From contig OX155980.1 in the NCBI GenBank assembly GCA_944548615.1, forward strand, positions 36,043,921 to 36,107,920: 64,000 nt of DNA, read 5' to 3'. Shown piece by piece: positions 24,338-34,840 of this stretch; positions within the stretch are counted from its first letter, which is position 1, and every line of letters begins with the position of its first letter. The notes beneath the pieces were generated by a model that saw nothing but the letters and a program-made list of their open reading frames with translations, was not told where the DNA came from and did no database searches. This DNA is from Micropterix aruncella (taxonomy: Eukaryota; Arthropoda; Insecta; Lepidoptera; Micropterigidae). The position numbers and the translations under genes were made by a program.

Positions 24338-26519
24338 TAGTGCAGTCACTTTAGCAAAAAAAGGGGGTAAATCTCGGAATGAGAGATAATAAGCTGGATA
24401 CTCGTATACACCTTTATTTAGGCGTTCTATAAGTTGTCTCAAAAGTCTCATAAAATCTCGTGTCTGCGTTGAAAGTTATTCAAGGTCAAATGTCACCAAA
24501 ATTAGTTTTTCGCGATTATCTAGGTTTCTATAGCTCCAATGATGTTCATATCTATGACAAAAAATGTAGAGCATACGATTTGCGACAAAATTTGCATCAA
24601 AGATTTTTTCATGCGCTCAATCGTTTTTGAGATAGAGGGCGGAGAGCGCGCACCGCTCAGCCATACACACTGTAATGAAATGTCAACTGTGAATCTCGGT
24701 GAATTATACTATGTATAAAGTTATTAAATCATTTAAATATCATTAGCAATGAATAATTTGTAATATTTATTAGCTAAAACATTGTATTTAATAACATTTT
24801 ACATATATCTAATATATTCATTTAATAGTACCTACTTACCTTGTGTTATTAAAAACTCATTAAATAAAATACTTATTATATATAATTATTAATATACTCA
24901 ATAATATATAATTATTTATTTAAAATAGATTTCAAGTACAAACTAATTAATTTTGCCTTTAAATGTGTAAACCCTTAAATACTTATTTATCTATTAGGTT
25001 TATAACTGGGAAGACGGAACCCTATAATACGACCTTTTTCTATGAAATATATACCTGAGAATGCAGTACCCTAATAATACGACATTCTTTATTTATAATT
25101 AGATCTTGAGACAGATATTCCTTTGTTTCGTTTAGATCTCGGCAACGACGAACGTATTTCGTAAAAAAAGGAATGAAGTCTTTGATTTCAAAAAAGTATG
25201 CTTATTATGTGACCAAGCAGCTGATGGAGCAGCAGTCAAGAAAAAAATAAAAGTACCGACGCACGATCAGTAACGTAAGTGCTCTGGAATTTAAAGGTAA
25301 TGTCATGAAAAGAGCAGAAGAACAAATGGATTCGTTAGAAGAATTAGTCAAAAATCGTGTGTTTTATGGGTATGACTTGATCGCAGCTGAAGCAAAGTAC
25401 CATACCGTTTGCTATACTCATTTCTTGAATCGAGCACCAGCCACCATCTACTGATAATATTTCCTCGCCGTATTTTCACGCTAGTGGTTACTTTTCATAT
25501 GCGAAATACGCTCAATTACATTTTCAAGATATGATGAAATTGGAAAATACAACGCATAGAAAAACTTTTGAGAACTTTAAAAATGGATTCTTCGTTGTAA
25601 AACGAACAGTAAAAATTAATTATGGTATATGGGCGGATATGGTAATCTCACAAAGTCTTATGAACTCTATGAAGACAAAAGGGGGAGTATTTCGAGGTCA
25701 AAGTACTCAAGAAAGTGTTTTATGTAACAAGGTTTATGCTATGTACGCTACAAATACAATTTGTTAAGAAATTGAGTAGTTTTGTAACATTTTGTCAGAT
25801 TCTGCTGAACAACACGTTGATGCAATAGATTCAAAAGAAAGAAGAGATAACAAAATATTCATCACTTCAATTTCAATTGTAATAAATTTACAGCTGCTAA
25901 ATAAAGAAAAAAAAATATTTTTACTTGTTTTATTTCTACTTAAAATCTACTTTCAAAAAGGTAATATAAAATTAAGATTTACAATAAGTATTTCATTAAA
26001 AGAGTTTTGAATTACACTAATTAGGTAAGCAATATTAAATGAATATATTAGATATACAATGTAAAATGTTATTAAATAACATGTACCTATTATCTAATAA
26101 ATAATACAAATTACTCATTGTTAATCATAATTTAATGATTTAATAACTTTATTCAGGGCATTATTCACCGAGATTCACAGTTGACCTTGAATTACAGTAT
26201 GTATGGCTGAGCGCTGCGCGCTCTCCGCCCTCTATCTCAAAAACGGTTGAGCGCATACAAAAATGTTTGGTACAAAATTTGTCGCAAATTTTATGCTCTA
26301 TAATTCTTGTCGTAGATGTTAAAACCATTGGAGCTATAGAAACATAGATAATAGCGAAAAACCGATTTTTGTGACCTTTGACCTTGAATAACTTACGACG
26401 CAGACACGAGATTTTATGAGACTTTTGAGACAACTTATAGAACGCCAAAATGAAGGTGTATACAAGTTTCCAGCTTATTATCTCTCATTCCGAGGTGAAA
26501 CCCAAATTTGACTGGACTA
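24338..26519. mobile_element. DNA transposon with inverted arms of nearly 500 bp
   Basis: The left arm (about 24372-24860) and right arm (about 26000-26500) are inverted copies, with long identical blocks such as CTCGGAATGAGAGATAATAA, GGCGTTCTATAAGTTGTCTC, GAGATAGAGGGCGGAGAGCG and CTAATATATTCATTTAAT. Outside them TAGTGCAGTCA (left) mirrors TAGTCCAGTCA (right), which I take as the true ends. TCA flanks both sides (24335-24337 and 26520-26522), a candidate 3-bp target duplication. About 1.1 kb between the arms holds the decayed gene at 25156-25870. Arms are seen directly; ends and TSD are inferred. Superfamily unknown. Confidence 0.7.
25156..25870 (+). pseudogene. decayed gene of an unassigned arthropod protein family, inside the long-arm element
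   Basis: Three frame segments follow one another. The first has FDFKKVCLLCDQAADGAAV. The second has VSALEFKGNVMKRAEEQM, VFYGYDLIAAEAKYHTVC. The third has SGYFSYAKYAQLHFQDMMKL, FKNGFFVVKRTVKINYGIWA, SMKTKGGVFRGQSTQESVL and EQHVDAIDSKERRDN. C-x2-C followed some 70 residues later by H-x3-C suggests a split zinc site. This order (zinc segment, YAxxxxxHLQDM, FVVxR-x-WxDM, SMKTxGG, ESV, EQHxDxxxSR-x-RD) agrees with a family I remember as uncharacterised proteins repeated many times in insect and cnidarian genomes. I do not know its biochemical role. There are at least two frameshifts and several stops, so it is not functional. Its position between long inverted arms suggests it is the element's own protein. 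Confidence 0.6.
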
Positions 26520-26522
26520 TCA

Positions 26523-27690
26523 GCCTTCGGCATTCTTCTGTTTTACGTTGGGGTTGTCTAAACAAGTTTATGGATGAACTAGACACAGTAAATAAAGATA
26601 TAAAACGAACGAAAGGGGGCCGAAAATTTTGATTTTTAATTTTTAATATCGCCAGTTAAAAATTGGTCAGTTCCGAAAACTTTTAGTTTGACCTATATAA
26701 ACAAATAAATGTCGCGTAAGAGCTCTAGTCCATGGATACTATTGCACGGTGCGGCGCCGAAAATCGTTTGTAGATCTATCGAGTAGTAGATATTTTACTC
26801 AACCGAATATTCGATTCGTCAACCGGATATCCACCGCAATATTATTCGGTATTTGGCTGATAACTATCAAAAGTGTTCCCCCCTTATCCCGATTTTTTAT
26901 GTAGTTTTTTTTAAAAAGATTTTTAAGTACATTAAAAATAAAATAGAATCTTGGATATTTGAGAAATTAACACAAAATCTTAATTAACATCATATGTTAT
27001 ATAACTTTATATATATATTGTAATATAATGTTGTATATATATTATATACAAAAAGTTTTTTTAATAAAAAAAATAAATTAGACTCATCTTTAAATTAGAC
27101 GTCCATTCGTCTATCTATACTTATAAAGTTGAATTTACTATTTTTAAATATAATTATGTTTAATTTTGTTTCAATCATTTGTTTTTCTTTATTAGATCTG
27201 TTCTGTTTTATTTTGATTCTAAATGTGAAAGATTTCTATATTCTATATGTGAACGATTCAATATTCTATATTTTATATTCTATATGTAAATCAATCATTG
27301 CTATGCATGGATATCTTAGTACTAGCTACGGCCTAGTAAGGTACGCTCTGAAACGTAAAAAAAGTAAATATAATATTGTTTAATGAGTATTTTAATGAAT
27401 TTCTGAATATTAAAAGTCAAGATTTAAAAAATTAACTATCAAAAACAAGAAAATATATATTTTTTTATAATTTCTCGAGGTAAATATCTTCTTAATCTTA
27501 TAGTAAAGTGTATAAACTCATATTGCACTTATCTTATAAGATATATCGGTAACAACGTACTGTCAAAACTCCTTTTCTGGTCAATTTGTGTGAAGATGTT
27601 TTATAGCAAGAACCTCTTTCGGAGGGTGTGTAGTGGCGCGGCGGTGCGCTAGCCAAACACTGACTTGATCGGTTTTATTTTATTTTAAAA
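26523..27690. other. AT-rich stretch without genes
   Basis: Contains ACTCAACCGAATATTCG near 26795, weakly shared in inverted form with 47500-47620 (a possible decayed MITE). Otherwise nothing recognisable. Confidence 0.5.
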
Positions 27691-27794
27691 ACTAATTGTT
27701 GTTTTATTTGTTTCAGGTGAGTTTACAGTTACAAGGAAGTTCAATTCCTGTTGTCTGCTCTTTGGCGTTCAGGAATATATGGCGAATAGTAAGT
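27691..27794 (+). promoter_or_regulatory. candidate recursive splice site with a downstream 72-nt exon
   Basis: ACTAAT (branch-point-like) at 27691, then a T-rich tract and TTTCAG joined directly to GTGAGT at 27716/27717: a 3' splice site abutting a 5' splice site, the layout of ratchet points in long insect introns. A second donor, GTAAGT, follows at 27789. The 72 bases between are open in one frame (24 codons). Motifs are seen; usage is inference. A chance match is possible in a window this size. Confidence 0.35.
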
Positions 27795-27849
27795 TATTCA
27801 AAGTAAATTGTTAGGACCTTACCTATAAAGTTACTGTTCTTAAATAAAA

Positions 27850-28330
27850 TTTAAGATCATAAAATTTGTATGGAAAATATATATTTGCGTAATCGATGTA
27901 ATGGCAGGTATTATCTATGCAATATTGCCATTTTAATGGGTATTGGATAATGCTTGTGGTGTAAAACTCTCTTGGACAACAATCAATCATTGCTTTGAAG
28001 GCCTTTTTCACTGCCTTATCGGAGGTTATTTTTATCCGTATTTATAACCTATCCAAATTTCGAAAAAGTGAAAGCCTATTCGAGCAAAGTCTGGTGAGTA
28101 CGGTGGGTGAAGACATCGATATAGGATTCAGGTGAAGAAGTCACAAGTCGCAACTTGCGACTGTTTGCTTTGAACCATTGATCGATTGACCAAGCTTGGT
28201 TGTTTAATTATGAGCTCTTGCATCATTGTTTGCAGTTTTTGACAGTAAAATATTTGCGTTAACTGTGGCCAGACCGCTAGAAACGGAAATGGGATGGCAC
28301 AGGGCCGAAGAATTGTCAACTTTTCCATGA
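27850..28330 (-). pseudogene. heavily decayed mariner transposase fragment
   Basis: Minus-strand segments read KLQTMMQELIIKQPSLVNRS, then a frame-broken stretch, then REFYTTSIIQYPLKWQYCID followed by NTCHYID. In mariner transposases the corresponding parts are L-x-x-L-x-x-x-I-x-x-KRPxLxNR just before the second catalytic segment, and FYxxGIxxLPxRWQxxIDxxGxYxx at the C-terminus. The catalytic HxDNARPH and HPPYSPDLAPSDYHLF segments are damaged beyond confident reading. Several stops and shifts are present, with no TIRs found. A distinct, older copy than those at 36.4 kb and 53.7 kb. Confidence 0.55.
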
Positions 28331-29603
28331 TTGCACAAACGAAAATATCCGAGCAACAACAAAAAATAGAAAGACAAACGATAAACTAATTTTGAAAAAG
28401 TAATAACGTGGCTTTGAATTTACTCCTCTCTTCGTTACAGGGTCAGCGATAAAGAATTTCGTTTTACATTCGTTAAGGTGAGGATATATGCGCGCATATA
28501 ACGCATCGTATAATCAAAATAAAAGGTGGAAATACAAATCTTTCGGCCATAAATTTTAAGCCAATAGTTAGATGAAGATCTAAGGTTTCATAATATTAAA
28601 GCTTTTTTGTAAATAGTTTATATACGCGGATAAATATCGATAAAACTAGCCAAATTGTATTCATGATTTTTAGAATACGATTTTTAAAATAATATAATAT
28701 TCCTGTGTCGATTTATGTCGATCGAAAGCAGTACGTTGGTGGATCATTTAAAAGAGTTAACCGTTCTTCGACTTATTAACTTTAAGGCTACGTGGGCTAC
28801 GTTTCACTGACTTTCACTAGGTAAATGTCATAGTATTTAAGAGATTTACAAAATGAGAACTTTAATTAAAGTGAACTTTAGGCTTTTATCTACTAATACA
28901 TATACCAAATATGTAATTCGTGATATTTTCTTTATACCTGTATTCTACCCTTAATTTTTAGCCTTACTGATTTAAACCTTCGCCACACACTATGCCTTCA
29001 TACCGCCACATAATGTGCCGTCGCCATGTCATGACCAATTCATCTTTTCCTTTAGTTATTAATATAACTTTATAAGTATACAAAATTGCTGTTAGATTGA
29101 TCTCTTTGTCCTGATCTATTTCCTCCTCAAGGGAGTTTCATCTTCAAGGATCAAGCCATTTCCTCCTCAAAGGTCCTTCACACCTCATCAATAACTGTCG
29201 TAAATAATGTGTTTTTCTAAAGTATGACTTATTCCGAATAGTTTACTATGTCTATTTTGTTAAACTACGGTATATGAAGCCACACATGATTATATTTATT
29301 TTTCCTTATTTTTCAAATAAAAAAATCAAATAATAAATAATAAATATGTAAAATTTACCGTTTTATAAAGTGTTTGTTTTAAATTTTACTTTTTACTAAA
29401 TGTAGTACTTAACTAGGTACAATGATATGATTTCATAAACTACGATGATTTGATTTTATGATATCGATGATTAATTACGACCTTAATATATACGGTCGAC
29501 CTTAATATATATCTCGTATATGTTATAAATACCTTATTCTGATGAAATCTATACGAAAGGAGTCTGCCTTAGCAAAATTCGGTAAGTTTGTCCGTTATAG
29601 AGT
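28331..29603. other. AT-rich stretch with a short dispersed repeat
   Basis: 28610-28715 (TATACGCGGATAAATATCGA, TACGATTTTTAAAATAA, CCTGTGTCGATTT) is repeated at 35318-35435 in the same orientation. No coding similarity. Confidence 0.5.
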
Positions 29604-29608
29604 CAGTT

Positions 29609-30406
29609 GAAGAGGTGGGGGTAACATAGTGCCAAGTGCCATTTCTGCAAAAATCGAGCTGGTGGAGAATTCTGATGGGGAAAAGTAGGAACTATGACTA
29701 GAGTCGATTTCATGATACTCCCGATAGAGCGCGCGGGAGAGCCATCGCACTGTGTTGCCTTTAGATATTATTTACGAATCGCTCTGGGCAAGATAGTGTC
29801 AAGCGACAAGCAGTGAAACAATACTGGCAGATCCTGTTTCCGGCGGTTACATTTTACTGAAGAAGAAGATGAAAATGTCTTCAACGGTGACCACTAGCCC
29901 TCATCTGACGACTCCAAAAGCAATTCGGACACCGAAACTTCAATAAATGAAAATGGCGCTTGGCATTGTCTTCCACCTAACCTCGATTCCCAATTTTGTC
30001 GCTGAAGTATCTCAGCACTGTTCTTCATTCCTTCATTGGTATAACTTTGATCTTATTATACATTTATTTTTATCTTCGATTTTATAATTTAGAGTAAGAA
30101 AATAACATTTTGTCTTCATTATTCATTGATAATTCCACTCTAGAATAAGATATACCTTAAAATTTGAAGAAGTTTGTGTTGCAACATAGTGCCAAGCGTC
30201 TGGACCAAAAAAAACAGAAATCTAAAAACATAAGAAAAATAGGCCTACTGTTAACAACAATGGGTGGTATGGTATACTCATGAATATACGCACAATTGCT
30301 TTCGACGCTTATCTAGCCTTCAAATCAAATTCCCAGATTTGAGGATTTGATCAAGGTTTTTCTGGAAATTTTAAAAATGGCGCTTGGCACTATATTGGCA
30401 CCTCTT
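29609..30406. mobile_element. TIR element with an internally repeated 16-bp motif
   Basis: Left end GAAGAGGTGGGGGTAACATAGTGCC mirrors the right end CACTATATTGGCACCTCTTC. CAGTT flanks both sides (29604-29608 and 30407-30411), a candidate target duplication. The motif ATAGTGCCAAGCGCCAT, in variants, occurs five times: 29626 (+), 29792 (+), 29951 (-), 30185 (+), 30377 (-). The interior 29859-30005 encodes a 49-codon acidic segment (EEEDENVFNGDH, one stop, SSDDSKSNSDTETS), probably the residue of a transposase terminus. Class not assigned. Confidence 0.6.
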
Positions 30407-30411
30407 CAGTT

Positions 30412-30589
30412 TATATCTGAAGTTGAGAAGAAAGAGATTTTAGAAAATTAGACTGCTTTCTTTGGAGGATGAATATACTCGTCAGTTAGTATCTATATTA
30501 GGTGCTGGCCGCATCCCATATGTAATCGTGTGGCCAATTAAGAAATCGGAAGAAACCATCTTGGGATTATTTATATGTAAATGTCGATC
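30412..30589. other. short non-coding stretch
   Basis: Nothing recognisable. Confidence 0.5.
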
Positions 30590-30800
30590 GTTTGTGAATC
30601 GCGTCTGGGCCCGACTCGGCCATGGCCGGCACTCCTCATTAGGATCCGGTTGAGTGGAGAGCCGGAGTGGGGAGCGGTCGACTCGACTTTCTCATACTTT
30701 AAATCGAGCGACTCGGACGGGTCCGATGCGTGTATACATCGACGCCACCGTCTTATCTGCGCTCAGGAGGCCTACCACCCGCGGGCACTTCAGACGAATT
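30590..30800. other. GC-rich island
   Basis: Much GC-richer than its flanks (CGTCTGGGCCCGACTCGGCC, ACCCGCGGGCACTTCAG), with overlapping + frames of 63 and 92 codons lacking known motifs, and a donor-like CTGGTAAAA at 30810. It could be an exon or CpG-rich control region; unproven. Confidence 0.35.
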
Positions 30801-32600
30801 TTCAAGAAATCCTGGTAAAAACCTATATGTTAATTAAAAGTCATCTGATTGTCATTTAATCAAATTTATTAAACGACTGCACATAAAAAAGGAGTGTAAT
30901 GTTTTCAGCGCTCATATACGTATGTTGTATTTCTTTATTCCACCATCACTTCTAATAAATGCTTGAACCGATTAAGTGATAAGTGTGTGGTATTATTAGA
31001 ATCGATGTGTAGTCCTGGGATATATAAGAGTCCTGGAATATATAGGATACCTACCTTAACTGTCCAAATTTCAAATAAATAAATGTCTATATGTCAATAA
31101 ATTAAGATTTATAAATCGAGTTTAGTTTCCAATGAAAGGTCTGATTAAGTAGATTCCGAAAATATGTAGATATACATATGTGAAGAAAATATGAAGAAAC
31201 ACTGTGAAAAAAATATGTTTAAAAAGTCTAAAAAGTAGCAGCTTTCTTCGATATGCGTTTAAAACTGGTATTGCTATCGATTTAATTGTGAATTAGCCGC
31301 ATTAAAATTTAATTATTATGATTTAAAATAAAATAAAATATATACAGAGCTGCCATGGAATTCACCGACTCCGGTCGGTTCTATTATTACACTTCTGCGG
31401 GGTGAGCGGTAGATTCCGGACTAACGACCGGCTGTGGTAGGTTTAGGTCAGCTGTCTTGCCACATGTGAGCGTTCACCTTACCACCCATTCCCTCCTCCT
31501 TCTAAGTCAAGGAGCATGCTACTAAGCCAAGGGATAGTACTCACAATATCGAGAGTTGGATTGGGTAATACTTACTTACGTTTAAATGAGATGTATGATC
31601 AGATATGCACAACTTTCTGCTGTGCTATGTTGGTTAAATATTTCCTTTGCCTCCGGTGATAGTAACCCTTCACCCGTCCATCTCAAGAACCAAGCTTATC
31701 CTATTGCAAATAAAATCTATCCAAAAGAGAGAAAAAAATGAATTAATCACGTTGATTAAATCGGCGAATGTCGCTTCGTAATATAGAATGACAGTTTTAA
31801 CTTTATCCACTATTTAAAAAGATGAAGATGGATACATTGATGCTGCGCTTGTCATCAGGTAGCCATTTAATCAAAATAAAACTTCATATGCTTTTTTTTT
31901 TTAAATAAAACTCTCAAATCTTTATTTTTGATTGAGTAGTATATAGTTGTATTTGAGGCTATATCATATTTACAAGAAGTTGTATGGGGTAATGGTAACA
32001 ACATAGGATAAATTGTTAATTGTTTTTAATTTTTGATATTTTTTTGTAATATCGTGATAAAGGTATAAAATAAAATAAATCGTGATCGTTTAAGTTCACC
32101 TGCACCCAGCTCGTGGGCTACGGCTAAAGGAATCATGTAGGTACATTTACTACGGTCCGATCGACGCCATCGGGTATCCTGTCCGATTGTTTGTAAACCT
32201 TTTCGGCGATGGCAAACACTCGGGTCCTCGTATTGAAAGAGATGGTTCTTGAAAATATGGATCCTTGTTCAAATAAGGATGGTCATTTCACCCTGGCGCG
32301 GCGGTCTTTTGTGTGGCCAGTTGAGAGAGCGTGCTGCGGCCCACTACCTTTTCGATATCTTCATTGAAATGGCTACGTTTGTTAAAAAAAAACTAACTAC
32401 GCAGGCGCTGGCAAAACAAGCAGATAATTCAATTATCCCTAAAAACGCTTTGTATAGAAAAAAACGTTAACTTGTAATATTGTCTGTATATGTCTGAGTG
32501 CAATAAGTAGCCAAACAATTGAGATCACGCTGTGCTCTCGCGCTATCGTTACTTCAGAAATAGAAGAGTATTTTGTATGTTTATATGTATATGAATATTT
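30801..32600. other. stretch without recognisable genes, with one short repeat
   Basis: 31361-31470 shares TTCACCGAC, and TTTAGG-x-CAGCTGTCTTGCCACA with TGTGAGCG, with 56928-57075. A 51-codon + frame begins at the ATG near 32210 (MANTRVLVLKEM) but I do not recognise it. 32090-32480 is less AT-rich. Confidence 0.45.
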
Positions 32601-33191
32601 TAAGCTATTGCATAGCTTTTATCGCGGGCCTAGGCCAGCGCGGCGACCGAATAAAGAAATTTCTTAACGAAAATTAATGATTTTAAACTGATAATTACGT
32701 CTAAACGAATGCTGCTTACGATTCGAAAAAAATATATGTTAAACAAGAGCATATTCCTAATATTCTTAGCTTTGAATATTTTAGATTTTGTTTATATTAC
32801 ATAGTGTAATTAATTTATAAAATTAGATCTAACCGAACACAAAAACGACTACTACGCAAATACTATCCGGCGTATTATTATGAAACCTGCACCATTTTAA
32901 ATATAATTTAATTATCTATCTTTTTATCTACGATTTTTTTCGAAATTTCCGTTTTTTTTGCTTTATTGAATAAAAAATTCGTACGCGGCGCTCCTTCGGA
33001 AGACGTTTAAATTATTCCGAATCATTTGCTTCCGCAGCCGCAAATGATTCGGAATAATTTCAAAGTTTTCCGATAGAGCGCAGTTATCTGATATCAGAAA
33101 AAAATAAAATAAATAAATAATTATAATTGCATAAGTTGTTAAAAATGCTATGCAATAGCTTTACCGCGGCAGTCCCCGAGTGCCACACGTA
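32601..33191 (-). mobile_element. hairpin MITE family, copy C
   Basis: Reverse complement of the family described at 16140-16741, with the same termini (TTAAGCTATTGCATAGC on the left, GAGTGCCACACGTAT on the right) and internal hairpin. The right-hand flank is A-rich when read in element orientation. Confidence 0.85.
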
Positions 33192-33386
33192 TTTTTTATT
33201 ATAATTTTAATTTTACATGGTAATAATATTTATTAAAGTTTTATAATTTTGACGAAATTTATATTTATTTATTCTACATAAATACATACGTTTATGTAAA
33301 AAACAAATAAATTTTAGACTTTACTTATTTTATAATTGAATTTATTTTATTTTGATACAAAAATGGTCGTCTTTAGTTATGTTTTT

Positions 33387-34011
33387 TTAAGCTATTGCAT
33401 AGCTTTTATCGCGGGCCTTAGGCCAGCGCGGCGACCGAATGAAGAAATTTCTTAACGAAAATTAATGATTTTAAACTGATAATTACGTCTAAACAAGTAC
33501 TGCTTACGATTCGAAAAAAATATATGTTAAACAAGAACATTTTCCTAATATTCTTAGCTTTGAATATTTTAGATTTTCTTTATATTACATAGTGTAATTA
33601 ATTTGTGAAATTAGGTCTAAGCGAACACAAAAACAACTACTACGCAAATACTATCAGGCGTATTATTATGAAACCTGCACAATTTTAAATATAATTTAAT
33701 TATCTATCTTTTTATCTACGATTTTTTTCGAATAATCCGGTATTTTTGCTTTATCGAATAAAAAATTCGTGCGCTGCGCTCTATCGGCAGACGTTTAAAT
33801 TATTTCGAATCATTTGCTTCCGCAGCCGCAAATGATTCGATACGTTGAAATTATTCAATGATGAATAATTTCAACGTGTTCCGATAGAGCGCAGTTATCT
33901 GATATCAGAAAAAATAAAATAAATAAAATAAATAAATAATTATAATTGCATAAGTTGTTAAAAATGCTATGCAATAGCTTTACCGCGGCAGTCCCCGAGT
34001 GCCACACGTAT
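33387..34011 (-). mobile_element. hairpin MITE family, copy D
   Basis: Second minus-strand copy, 195 bp after copy C. Its hairpin has an extra inverted block (GATACGTTGAAATTATTCAA) not seen in the other copies, so it has rearranged inside the palindrome. The flanks share TTAAAAAA on both sides. Confidence 0.85.
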
Positions 34012-34543
34012 TTTTTAAAATATATTGTTTCATAATTATAAGTAACTTCATTAAAGCAGAATGATAATTTAAAAAATCTGCTTTAGAACAGGCTCTGTCC
34101 TAGTTAGGCAATTTTGATTCATCAGTTAAAAATGAAATTGAAATAAATTTATTCATTTTCAATTCACATTTTTTACAATTTTAAATAGTCAAGACCTAAC
34201 TAGACGGCCGCCTGTTCTAAGGTAGACAATTTATTTTCATCGTTAATATTTTAGAATTTCTTTTAACATCATCGTACATAATAAATTTACCCTAATAGGC
34301 TACTATCAGTAATTTAAAATGTAATAAAAACATCAAAAATAGTCAAAATATCCTTACATTTTTTTTGCTATCTTCTTAATGTACACTTACTTAGTATTTT
34401 TGCTATCTTCTTAAGGTACACTTAATGACATGGTAAACTGTACTAATTAATTTGTATAATACTATATATAAATAAATAAATATCGTCTGCATATAGATTG
34501 TACTCAGAGTTCTCGAATCAGCTCCATATAGCGCTGATATATA
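34012..34543. other. AT-rich stretch
   Basis: Contains two copies of TTTTTGCTATCTTCTTAA about 35 bp apart (34365-34430). No gene. Confidence 0.5.
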
Positions 34544-34840
34544 CAGAATGACTTTTAATTAACCGGCATTCTTCAAAGGAGGTGAATCAGTACGAACAAG
34601 AAAGCAACTTTTGTTTAAAAAAATGGAAAAAAACAATTAGAAAATGTTTTTTGAAAAAACCTTTTTTTGCATTTTTTTGTTTGAAAATTTGAAGAGCTTG
34701 ACTGTTAAATAAAAGTTTGCAAAGCATTTGAGTGCGATGCGTCATCTAGCGGTAGGTAAAATATCGCTAATACACAATATTAGCGATATTTTACCTACCG
34801 CTAGATGGCGCTATTGTACCTACCGCTAGATGGCCTTTCA
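34544..34840 (+). mobile_element. truncated copy of the CAGGGTGA MITE with a perfect hairpin
   Basis: CAGAATGACTTTTAATTAACC and GGTGAATCAGTACGAACAAG match the left end of the MITE at 57356-57715. The right terminal repeat is missing. It contains a perfect 30-bp stem (34743-34772 with 34778-34807, loop CACAA), followed by a third partial repeat ACCTACCGCTAGATGG. Confidence 0.7.

Noticed and set aside
26161..26448. 95-codon minus frame in the right arm of the long-arm element
   Set aside because: The equivalent left arm has it disrupted and there is no known motif; probably chance within the repeat arm.
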